Shown here: piece by piece, positions 30,101 through 37,011 of the stretch
How positions within the stretch are numbered: position 1 is the stretch's first letter
Layout of the letters: each line of letters opens with the position of its first letter
Source of the DNA: Sulfurimonas sediminis
Lineage (GTDB): Bacteria > Campylobacterota > Campylobacteria > Campylobacterales > Sulfurimonadaceae
Assembly: GCF_014905115.1 (NCBI RefSeq)
Contig: NZ_CP041235.1
Location: 1 to 64,000 of the forward strand
Direction of reading: 5' to 3'
DNA length: 64,000 nucleotides
Notes under the pieces: model-generated
Databases searched by the model: none
Told to the model about the DNA's origin: nothing
Seen by the model: only the letters and a program-made list of their open reading frames with translations
Program-made: the position numbers and the translations under genes

Positions 30101-30209
30101 GTATCCTTTGGCAGTCGTTATAACCGGAGGGATTATAAGCTCGACACTGTTGACTCTGCTGATTCTTCCTTCAACATATTTACTTTTTTATAAGAAAGAG
30201 AAAAATTAG
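27153..30209 (+). CDS. CusA/CzcA-family heavy-metal RND pump
   Basis: A 1018-aa proton-driven exporter with 12 predicted membrane helices and two large periplasmic loops. The transmembrane-4 motif is AVG-x3-D-x6-E (D402, E409), which fits the HME4 pattern AxGx3Dx6E described for monovalent Cu/Ag pumps such as CusA; Zn/Co/Cd pumps have DFG in place of AxG. Last gene of the CusCBA-like operon. Metal specificity rests on that motif and on the Met-rich proteins nearby. Confidence 0.9.
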   Translation: MLDKLIELSLKYKILVLVFFLGIIAFGYKAYRDIPIDAFPDITPKQVVIYTESPGNSAEDIEKLITYPIESVVSGMAGVKLIMSNSIFGLSYVSVFFEDDMDIYFLRQLVSERLGNVDIPKGWGKPVLGPNTTGLGQVFWYQVEDTTGKYSLQELKEMQKYIVTPLFKSVSGVEEVIGWGGYEKQYNVVIDTKKLQDFGITYDDIVKALQKSNQAAGGQYLEFNREQYLIRGAGLYKTLDDIRNSVIKPSQGQAVTIGDVASVVPGVSPRFGAVTIDGKEAVMGMVLQRTATNAAKVVQRLKEKIKTVNSALPEGVKITTLYDRTDITHKAVNTMTSALLSGVVLVAIVLFLFLFELRSAFIVILSLPLSLLTAFLLMDYYNLSANLMSLSGLAIAVGMIVDGTIVIVENSFRKLHDNPYEPKLQIVSEAAKEVATPVTFAVLIIAAVFIPLLSLDGLAGKLYTPMALNIVFVMLGSLLVALILVPVLILMFLKPTNSPENIVMRGIKKVYTPVLLFALENAKKILAIVSIVFIVLVYMLSQQGREFLPTLNEESIMYRVIAIPGTALTQSIEVSEDIEKYIRKHYAKDVKSVLTMIGRSEKGETAQANYMEVLLTLKPNIEDLPALTKKMSEDLGHHFNFVQFIPTQPIAMRIEELLEGVKAELAIKIYGENQKELDRIAKDIQNSIKDVDGLERMEVESQLGQAQIKITPDYLSLARYGISVEDVMQVIRNGIGEEGITQKIEGIKRFSIVAKIKGAKEDIVSIENVTLRSRNGNIVRLKDVCDIKIVQGASFIKRENLSRYMVVSMDVEGRDTASFVAEADKLIKEKVKMPAGYYIGWAGDFKNMQEATKKLIIIIPITLLLVILLLYMAFNSLKKSMIILLNVPFGFIGGIIALLIGGIYLSVSAIVGFLAIFAIAILNGIVLVSFIDELRAKYPDVDLKILLKDATLLRLRPVLMTAFTTLFGILPLLYATGVGSEIQYPLAVVITGGIISSTLLTLLILPSTYLLFYKKEKN

Positions 30210-30210
30210 T

Positions 30211-30226
30211 GAAGTGCTAACACTTC
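30211..30226 (+). terminator. Small hairpin after the RND operon
   Basis: GAAGTG-CTAA-CACTTC, a 6-bp stem with a 4-base loop one base after the pump stop codon. No T-run follows, so termination is uncertain. Confidence 0.35.
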
Positions 30227-30313
30227 GCTAACTTTGTTGTGTGATAATACCAACATCAAAACAAGGGAATCAAAAAATTTCCGGGTTTGAAAATTAAACA
30301 CAAAGGATTTCAG

Positions 30314-30841
30314 ATGAAATTAGTTAAGATTACATTATCAGTTGCTTTGCTTGGTCTTTTAAGCATAGCGTCGGCAGAGGATGTTGTCATTACAGACACA
30401 ACGGTGAGCACTGCTCCAACAGAAGAGACTGTTTCAACGGATACTACGGTAGATATTGATGCACAGATAGAGGCAATTCAAAGCGCTCCTGAACAAGAGA
30501 GAGTAGAACTTATGAATGAGTTCAAACAAAGACTGATGCAGATGAACCAGGAAGAGAGAATGGCTGCAATACAAGAGATGCAGAGTAAAATGCAGGCAGA
30601 AGCGGGTACTATGAATGAATCTGGTACAAGAACTGCTGAAATGTCCAGAAATATGATGCAGACAAGAGATCAGGAACATGTACAGGAGATGCAGTTGCAG
30701 ACAAATGAAAATATGAACCAGGTACAAAATATGATACAGCAGCAGGCTGGCAGTCAGTATATGCAAACTGTTGGAACGAGCGAAGTAACAGGTACGACTA
30801 GTATTCCAAGTATGAATGCCGGAATGATGCGACGCAGATAA
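30314..30841 (+). CDS. Exported Met/Gln-rich protein
   Basis: A 175-aa protein with a signal peptide ending at SIASA, an acidic Thr-rich stretch, then a long region dominated by Met, Gln and Glu (for example QRLMQMNQEERM) and a C-terminal GMMRRR. The start at 30314 follows AAAGGA at 30302-30307; the upstream ATG at 30287 would bury the signal peptide. No family recognised. Met-rich periplasmic proteins near CusA pumps often bind Cu(I) or Ag(I), so a metal-buffer role is a reasonable inference. Confidence 0.7.
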   Translation: MKLVKITLSVALLGLLSIASAEDVVITDTTVSTAPTEETVSTDTTVDIDAQIEAIQSAPEQERVELMNEFKQRLMQMNQEERMAAIQEMQSKMQAEAGTMNESGTRTAEMSRNMMQTRDQEHVQEMQLQTNENMNQVQNMIQQQAGSQYMQTVGTSEVTGTTSIPSMNAGMMRRR

Positions 30842-30903
30842 AAAATCACATAGTCAATCATCTCTAGAGCTTAATGAGGTGATTGATTTATAAGGAGATA
30901 TCT

Positions 30904-31719
30904 ATGAAAAAAATGTTTATTTTAATGATGCTGGGCATGTTCTCTACCAGCCTTTTTGCCTACTCTGATTCAGATATGGACGGTGTAGATGACAGTAGAG
31001 ATAAATGTCCCAATACCCCTTTGACCGATTTGGTTGATATAAACGGGTGTACTAAAAAAAGTCTTGTCTCCTCCCATCATTTTGATATTATAATCGGTGC
31101 AAACTATGCCGGATCCAATTATGCCTCTTTAAATCAGACAGACACCTATTCAAGTTCCCTTCAAGTTGACTATTATTATAAAAGTTTTTCACTTCAAGCA
31201 TCTACATCCTATTATGCTACCAGAGGAGATGGATATAGTGAGAGTGGTTTAAATGATTCATTTTTAGGGGCATCGTACCAGCTTAAGCCACTGAAATCTC
31301 TCTCTTTGCGTGTAGGGATAGGTATTCTTTTACCTACATATAACACAGCGTTAAATAACAATAACACTGACTATACAGCTTCACTTAATGCAAGTTATGC
31401 TTTAGGTAAAGTAAATCTCTTTGGTGGTTATATTTACACGATGATTAATGATGATGATATAGCAGGAACAGTTGCCTATCAAAACACAAATGCATTGAGT
31501 GGCGGTTTAGGATATTATGTAACAAACAAACTCTACCTAAGTGGGGCATATAATACTTCAGACAGTATTTATGCAGATGTTCAAAAGATTAGAACAGTTT
31601 CGGCGTATGGATATTACAGTATCAATATGCACTGGTTTACTACCTTCTCTTATGCGTACGGACTCAGTGATAGTGCAAGTGATCATGCGACTTCTGTAAA
31701 ACTAGGGTATTATTTTTAG
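30904..31719 (+). CDS. Outer-membrane protein with a thrombospondin type-3-like repeat
   Basis: A 271-aa protein: signal peptide ending at LFA, one Asp-rich calcium-binding-type repeat (DSDMDGVDDSRDKCP), then about 220 residues of alternating strands ending in Tyr-Phe (KLGYYF), which suggests a beta barrel. The start follows AAGGAG at 30892-30897. It lies directly before the two-component genes. Cargo unknown. Confidence 0.75.
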   Translation: MKKMFILMMLGMFSTSLFAYSDSDMDGVDDSRDKCPNTPLTDLVDINGCTKKSLVSSHHFDIIIGANYAGSNYASLNQTDTYSSSLQVDYYYKSFSLQASTSYYATRGDGYSESGLNDSFLGASYQLKPLKSLSLRVGIGILLPTYNTALNNNNTDYTASLNASYALGKVNLFGGYIYTMINDDDIAGTVAYQNTNALSGGLGYYVTNKLYLSGAYNTSDSIYADVQKIRTVSAYGYYSINMHWFTTFSYAYGLSDSASDHATSVKLGYYF

Positions 31720-31729
31720 GTTACATGTA

Positions 31730-32368
31730 ATGAAAAAACATATACTCTTACTTGAAGATGACAAAGCTCTTGCACAAACTCTACAAGAGCTTTTGCAAAG
31801 TGCAAATTATAAGGTAGATATGGTACATAATGGGAATGATGCCATTGACGCTTCGTATGAAAACAAGTATGATTTATATGTTTTTGATATTAATGTCCCC
31901 GATATGAATGGCTTGGAACTTTTGGAGAGTCTGCGAAATGCTGATGATGAAACACCGGCAATTTTTATTAGTGCTTTAATAGACTTGAATTCTATATCCA
32001 AGGCGTTTTCCATTGGTGCAGATGATTACTTGAAAAAGCCTTTTTTCCCAGAAGAGTTACTGATTCGTGTCAATGCAAAATTATCTCAGACTAATAAAGA
32101 TATAGTGTATAAAAATTTGAGATATATACCAGAAAAAAAAGAACTTTACAAAGATGGCAAAATAGTCTCTTTGGGAGAAGTTCAAGAGTGCCTGTGTGAT
32201 CTGTTTATGCATAATATCGGCAAGGTTTTGGACAAAACTGTTTTAATGGACTGTCTTGTCAGCCCGTCAGATGCAGCTTTACGGGTTGCACTCAATAAAT
32301 TTAAACATACCACAGGCTTGGATATAAAAAATATTCGTGGTATAGGATATATGCTTGAAAAAAGTTGA
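31730..32368 (+). CDS. OmpR-type response regulator
   Basis: A 212-aa regulator with a receiver domain (acidic E9/D10/D11, phospho-acceptor D53, conserved K near KKPF) and a C-terminal winged-helix DNA-binding domain of about 90 aa. Its 3' end overlaps the histidine kinase by 14 bases. Position suggests it controls the metal island in response to periplasmic metal. A TTACATGTAA palindrome (31721-31730) abuts its start codon. Confidence 0.9.
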   Translation: MKKHILLLEDDKALAQTLQELLQSANYKVDMVHNGNDAIDASYENKYDLYVFDINVPDMNGLELLESLRNADDETPAIFISALIDLNSISKAFSIGADDYLKKPFFPEELLIRVNAKLSQTNKDIVYKNLRYIPEKKELYKDGKIVSLGEVQECLCDLFMHNIGKVLDKTVLMDCLVSPSDAALRVALNKFKHTTGLDIKNIRGIGYMLEKS

Positions 32369-33401
32369 AAAAGAATCTTTATTAAAGAGTTTTTTACTCT
32401 TTTTTTTATCTCAAACACTTCTTGTTAGTGCTCTTTTTTTTCTCAACTATCAAAAAGAACTGCAAAGCCTTGATGAGACTGTTTTTTCAAAAATGAGACT
32501 TTGTAGTTTTTCTCTGCAGTGCAAAGAGTTTCAATACGATTTTGTCCCCAAAAAAGAGTATGAACTCTACAAACTTTATAAAAATGAAAACGAACTGAGT
32601 GCCTACTTTTCTATTCCTAATTCTACAAAAAATGCTCTAAAAATTTATCTTCCAAAAGAGAAGTATATACAGGGGACACGCACTCTGCAAAAAGAACTTT
32701 TATGGAATTTTTTTATCGTTGTGTTTGTTATTGCAATATTGTCTTTTTTCTTTGCTCTGTATGCACTCTCTCCTCTGCGAAAGGCATTACATGTAACAGA
32801 GGAGTTTATAAAAGATATTTTGCATGATTTCAATACACCTCTATCTATTTTACGCCTCAATGTTTCTATGCTCAAGAGTGAAACGGGAGAAAATACTAAA
32901 ATTGATAGAATAGAAAATGCTGTGCAGAATATTTTGAATCTGCAGGCAAATTTGCGAGCCTATTTGCATTCACATGTAAGGCAAAAAGAGCAGTTTGTAT
33001 TAAAAGAGTTTTTGAAAGAACGCATAAATCTTATAGAGAGTAATTATAAAGATATTCGCTTTTACATAGAAGTTCCGCAGGTTATGTTACATGTAAACAA
33101 AGATTCTTTTACGAGAATTATAGATAATCTGATCTCAAATGCTGCGAAGTATAATAAAAAAGAGGGAAAGGTGTTTATCCGATTTAGTGATGATATTTTA
33201 AGTATTGAAGATACAGGCAAAGGCATACAAAATCCTAAGCGTGTCTTTGAGAGATTTTATAAAGAGCAGGAGAGAGGTATAGGCATAGGACTGCATATCG
33301 TCAAAAAACTGTGTGAAGAATTAGATATTACTGTTCATGTGCAAAGTGAAGTTGGAAAGGGGACAGTTTTCACACTTAATCTTAAAAATATCATAGTATA
33401 A
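32355..33401 (+). CDS. Sensor histidine kinase
   Basis: A 348-aa membrane kinase: helix at about 12-31, a periplasmic sensor of about 85 aa with C50 and C56, helix at about 118-138, then the H-box LHDFNTPLSIL with phospho-acceptor H157 and an ATPase domain (NLISNAAKYN, DTGKGI, GIGIGLHIV). The start is TTG with AGGAT 6 bases upstream, inside the regulator gene. It has no HAMP domain. Partner of the upstream regulator. Confidence 0.9.
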   Translation: MKKVEKESLLKSFLLFFLSQTLLVSALFFLNYQKELQSLDETVFSKMRLCSFSLQCKEFQYDFVPKKEYELYKLYKNENELSAYFSIPNSTKNALKIYLPKEKYIQGTRTLQKELLWNFFIVVFVIAILSFFFALYALSPLRKALHVTEEFIKDILHDFNTPLSILRLNVSMLKSETGENTKIDRIENAVQNILNLQANLRAYLHSHVRQKEQFVLKEFLKERINLIESNYKDIRFYIEVPQVMLHVNKDSFTRIIDNLISNAAKYNKKEGKVFIRFSDDILSIEDTGKGIQNPKRVFERFYKEQERGIGIGLHIVKKLCEELDITVHVQSEVGKGTVFTLNLKNIIV

Positions 33402-33402
33402 T
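33397..33402 (+). promoter_or_regulatory. -10 box of dnaG, predicting a leaderless message
   Basis: TATAAT ends 6 bases before the dnaG ATG, so a normal start site would fall on or next to the A of the ATG. No ribosome-binding site is visible between. Confidence 0.5.
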
Positions 33403-33408
33403 TTCTTT

Positions 33409-36207
33409 ATGATTTCCCAAGACTCCATAGAAGCCCTCAAAGCCAGACTTGATATTGTTGATGTTGTCGGTAGCTATATAGAACTGAAAAAGGCAGGAGG
33501 TAATTTTAAAGCACCTTGCCCTTTTCATGAGGAAAAATCTCCCTCTTTTGTAGTGAGTCCGCAAAAACAGATCTTTCACTGTTTTGGATGTTTGCCACCC
33601 TATCAAAAAATTATTACACCCAATGGTTATAAAGAGATCAAAGATATAAGTGTCGGAGATAAAGTTTTTGCTGCTAATGGAGTAGAAACTGAGGTTATTG
33701 AGACAGTTCACCATACAAGTGAGTTTGATATTCTTTCGTTTGTAACTTCACTGAGCGTAAAGCCATCATGTTTCACGCAAAATCATGATATGTTAGTTGT
33801 AAAAAAAGAAGATGCTATTGCAAAACTTCCCTATTTGCGAATTGAAAAAAAGAGACCGTTAAAGTTTTACGGTCGCATAAAGAAAACGCAACGAGAGTAT
33901 GATTTGGCAATTAAAAGAGAATTTGCAAATAATATAAAAATTGGAGATTATTTTTTATATCCAATAAGCAGAGAATTGCGCCAAGATAAGTTTATGGATG
34001 TGTCAAATTTATGGGATAAAAAGCAGTTTGGACCCAATGTAGAGAAAATTGAGACTATTGAAATATCTGAAGATTTTATGTGGTTGGCAGGCTTTTATGT
34101 AGCAGAAGGAAGTACTTATAGAGGGGGGATTAAATTTTCTCTTTCGATAAAAGAACAGAAGTATGCTGATAATATTGTAAGAATAATTCAAAATATTTTT
34201 AATAAAGAGGCTAAACTTTTTTTCAGACAGAGCAGAAAAAATTCTTTGGAAGTTACGATATCAAGCACAAATTTGGAGCATATATTTCAGGCTCTATTTG
34301 GAAAAGGTGCCGAGAATAAACACTACCCATATTGGTTTAATTATCTTAAAACATCTCTAAGAGAAGCACTTTTAAAAGGGTTAATGGATGGTGATGGTTG
34401 TTACAGTAGAAGAACATATGATACCATCAGTGAGAGTTTAGCTGACCAGATTTTAGATTTGGGATTAAGTCTTAAACTTATTCCAACTTGTCGTATAACT
34501 GAATCGAAGCAAGATAAAAATGGTGTAAATCATAGAAAAAGTTATACACTCTATTTTAAACAAAGAGAATCTATAGAGGGATTTTTTGAGTATATTGATG
34601 GTATAGAGTATTTTTTTACAAAAGTTAGAGCAATTGAAAATATTGGGCATGAAGAAATAGTTTATGATATAACAGTCAAAGATAAGACTCATACATTTTT
34701 GGCAAATCATTTCGCAGTAGGAAACTGTGGAGCCGGCGGGGATGCGGTGAAGTTTGTGATGGAGTATGAAAAGCTGAACTATCCCGAAGCTTTGGAGAAA
34801 CTGGCGGATTCTTACAACTTTACACTTACTTATACCGATAACAAACATAACAAACCACGTTCACAGGTTATGGACAAGCTCAATGAGTGGTACCAGTCAC
34901 TTTTGACGAAAAACAAAACAGCCTTTTCCTATCTTCAAGAGCGGGGCATTTATGAAAACAGTATAGAAAAATTTGGTATCGGCTATGCACCTGATTCGAA
35001 TGCAACGCTGAACTTTATCCGCTCACAGCAGTTTAGTATCAAAGAGGCAGTGGATATGGGTGTTGTCGGTTACAATCAAGAACGCAACCAGACCTATGCC
35101 CGTTTTATAGAACGAATAACCTTTCCGATTTTCTCTGCTAATGGCAGTATTGTCGGTTTTGGAGGCAGAACCATAACAGGACATCAGGCAAAATATGTCA
35201 ACTCTCCCGAGACTGCTTTTTTTAACAAATCCCGTCTTTTGTATGCCTATCATCTGGCAAAACAGAGCCTGCATAAAAAGCAGGAAATCATCATAACAGA
35301 AGGTTATCTTGATGTTATAATGCTGCACCAGGCAGGATTTGACAATGCTGTGGCAACGCTGGGAACAGCTTTGACACATGATCATCTGCCCTTGCTGAGA
35401 AAAGGTTCTCCTCGTGTTGTCATGGCATATGACGGTGACAAGGCAGGGCGTGCAGCAGCACTCAAGGCTTCAAAACTTTTAAGTGCTTCGGGATTTAACG
35501 GTGGTGTTGTGGTATTTGATGGAGGAGTTGACCCTGCCGATATGGTCAAAGAGGGACGGGTTGAAGAGTTGAGCAGTATGTTTCGCAAAGCAAAACCTTT
35601 TATAGAGTTTGTACTAGATGAAATCCTTTCGCTTTATAATCTCAAAGACCCAAAAGAAAGAGAAGCATGTAGAGAAGATTGTGTTGGATATTTGAAAACT
35701 TTGTCTCCAAGTTTGCAAGAAGCATATAAACCAATTTTGGCAGCAAAATTAGGTGGTTTTGTTATTAAACCTTCTCTAATTAAAGTTTCTAATACAAATA
35801 GTATGGATACTAATAATATTAGAAAAGACTCTCACAGAGATATGTGGGAACTCTCTTTGATTAAAACTATTTTGGAAAAACCTGAGTATATTGAACAGGT
35901 TCTGGATGTTATTGATCCGAGTTTTTTGCAGTTTCACTCCTTTGAATTTTCGCTGGTACTGCAGGGAAAACAAGATACTCCCGAGATAATGGCTATTCGG
36001 GTAGATGAGACTATCACTCCGCTTCAAGATGAAGAGGCTTTAAATGCGGAACTGATTACCTTTTTGACAAGATACTATGAAAGAGAGTTGAAAAAGGTCA
36101 ATATTGCTTCAAATATCAGTTTTGAAGAGAAAGCCTTTTATATCCGAAAATTCCGGGGAAAAATTGCAAAACTCAAAAGAGGGGAACTGGTCACACCGAA
36201 TGATTGA
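33409..36207 (+). CDS. dnaG: DNA primase DnaG, interrupted by an in-frame intein
   Basis: Makes RNA primers for replication. The open frame is 932 aa, of which 379 are an intein, leaving a 553-aa primase. The N-terminal zinc-binding domain has C37, H40 and C58; the fourth ligand is C440 after the intein, giving HCFG-CGAGGDAV on splicing. The TOPRIM core has EGYLDV (E631 in the precursor) and YDGDKAGR. The C-terminal helicase-binding region is diverged. There is no stop or frameshift in the exteins or intein, so the product should be functional if splicing works. Confidence 0.96.
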   Translation: MISQDSIEALKARLDIVDVVGSYIELKKAGGNFKAPCPFHEEKSPSFVVSPQKQIFHCFGCLPPYQKIITPNGYKEIKDISVGDKVFAANGVETEVIETVHHTSEFDILSFVTSLSVKPSCFTQNHDMLVVKKEDAIAKLPYLRIEKKRPLKFYGRIKKTQREYDLAIKREFANNIKIGDYFLYPISRELRQDKFMDVSNLWDKKQFGPNVEKIETIEISEDFMWLAGFYVAEGSTYRGGIKFSLSIKEQKYADNIVRIIQNIFNKEAKLFFRQSRKNSLEVTISSTNLEHIFQALFGKGAENKHYPYWFNYLKTSLREALLKGLMDGDGCYSRRTYDTISESLADQILDLGLSLKLIPTCRITESKQDKNGVNHRKSYTLYFKQRESIEGFFEYIDGIEYFFTKVRAIENIGHEEIVYDITVKDKTHTFLANHFAVGNCGAGGDAVKFVMEYEKLNYPEALEKLADSYNFTLTYTDNKHNKPRSQVMDKLNEWYQSLLTKNKTAFSYLQERGIYENSIEKFGIGYAPDSNATLNFIRSQQFSIKEAVDMGVVGYNQERNQTYARFIERITFPIFSANGSIVGFGGRTITGHQAKYVNSPETAFFNKSRLLYAYHLAKQSLHKKQEIIITEGYLDVIMLHQAGFDNAVATLGTALTHDHLPLLRKGSPRVVMAYDGDKAGRAAALKASKLLSASGFNGGVVVFDGGVDPADMVKEGRVEELSSMFRKAKPFIEFVLDEILSLYNLKDPKEREACREDCVGYLKTLSPSLQEAYKPILAAKLGGFVIKPSLIKVSNTNSMDTNNIRKDSHRDMWELSLIKTILEKPEYIEQVLDVIDPSFLQFHSFEFSLVLQGKQDTPEIMAIRVDETITPLQDEEALNAELITFLTRYYERELKKVNIASNISFEEKAFYIRKFRGKIAKLKRGELVTPND
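33589..34725 (+). mobile_element. Intein with LAGLIDADG homing endonuclease in DnaG
   Basis: Residues 61-439 of the precursor (379 aa). The N-terminal block starts CLPPYQKIITPNGY and continues KEIKDISVGDKVFAANG. The TxxH block is FTQNH. Two LAGLIDADG motifs are WLAGFYVAEG (acidic residue E233) and LKGLMDGDG (D329). The C-terminal blocks are EEIVYDITVKDKTHTFLAN and HFAVGN, followed by C440 as +1 nucleophile. The penultimate residue is Gly rather than His. Splicing, endonuclease and homing functions are inferred from these motifs. The insertion lies in the most conserved part of the zinc domain. Confidence 0.95.
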
Positions 36208-36225
36208 GTGGGATTAAAGATTTTT

Positions 36226-36234
36226 TGTTATACT
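36226..36234 (+). promoter_or_regulatory. Extended -10 promoter
   Basis: TG-T-TATACT at 36226-36234, 23 bases before the next ATG, with AGAAGGAA between as ribosome-binding site. Confidence 0.5.
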
Positions 36235-36257
36235 AAAGAAAACAGAAGGAACCCAAG

Positions 36258-36677
36258 ATGGCAGGCGTACATTTCTCATTTGACAATTTTAAGAATTTAC
36301 TGGATTTAAACATTGGTATATCGAATAGACTGGATGAAAACCGTGCTGAGAGTTTTACTCTGTTCTATTGCGATTTTTCAGGGATTGAACAGAGTGTGGT
36401 GGATGCTTCTTTAACGGAAATCCTGCGCTCATCAGATTCGATAGCAAATGACGGCGCGGATTACTTTTTTGTCCTTCCCTACACTGACAAATACGGAGCT
36501 GAAATTGTCAAAAAGATGTTTGATGAGTTTTTTGCAAAGTATCTGGACTCTTTTTTACTGAGCTACCCTGTAGACGGGGAAACAACAAAGGATATTCTTG
36601 AAAACATGCAAAACAGTGTCAGTAGGTTTTTCAAAAAAGAGTTGCACTGTTTAGATAGAATTACAAGAGACTATTAG
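36258..36677 (+). CDS. Conserved-looking protein resembling half of a GGDEF domain
   Basis: A 139-aa cytoplasmic protein. The stretch LTEILRSSDSIANDGADYFFV then LPYTDKYGAEIV has the spacing of the GGDEF motif and its flanks (R.SD...GGDEF...LP.T...GA), but GGDEF itself reads DGADY. It is too short for a complete catalytic domain, so activity is unlikely. The resemblance is by eye. It lies between dnaG and the flagellar genes; function unknown. Confidence 0.7.
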   Translation: MAGVHFSFDNFKNLLDLNIGISNRLDENRAESFTLFYCDFSGIEQSVVDASLTEILRSSDSIANDGADYFFVLPYTDKYGAEIVKKMFDEFFAKYLDSFLLSYPVDGETTKDILENMQNSVSRFFKKELHCLDRITRDY

Positions 36678-36892
36678 AAACCTTTTTTTGTAAATTTATA
36701 ATATTTGGAGTTTTTGTAAAAAGAGATTGCTTCGGATATTTTTTGCTCTTTGTATATTTTTTTATCGCACACCCATCTGCATTTTATTTTTGGGTTGTGC
36801 ATCGCTTCAATATTTGACTTGGAAACTTTTGTGGCATATATGGTCTCTGCAACCACCAATACCGGAAAAAGTATAAAAAATATAATTTTCAT
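36674..36892 (-). CDS. Small exported protein of unknown function
   Basis: A 72-aa protein with a signal peptide (KIIFFILFPVLVVA, cleavage near VVAE) and two Cys in CRWVC. Its 3' end overlaps the preceding plus-strand gene by 4 bases. The ribosome-binding site is weak. Coding status rests on the signal peptide and the absence of another gene here. Confidence 0.5.
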   Translation of the reverse strand: MKIIFFILFPVLVVAETIYATKVSKSNIEAMHNPKIKCRWVCDKKIYKEQKISEAISFYKNSKYYKFTKKGF

Positions 36893-36955
36893 ATTTCTAA
36901 TATCGACACTTCTTTAAAAATATTAAGGGCACCTCCAAATAAATATCTGACTTCA

Positions 36956-36971
36956 TGGAACACTAAATGCT
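36956..36971 (+). promoter_or_regulatory. Sigma-54 promoter of the fliK operon
   Basis: TGGAACACTAAATGCT: GG (36957-36958) and GC (36969-36970) are 10 bases apart, the -24/-12 spacing of RpoN promoters. The predicted start is near 36982, 30 bases before the fliK GTG. Middle flagellar genes of this phylum are RpoN-dependent. Confidence 0.7.
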
Positions 36972-37011
36972 TTATTCTTTAAAATTCTTTTGAGAAGCCG
37001 AGGAGCAACGT

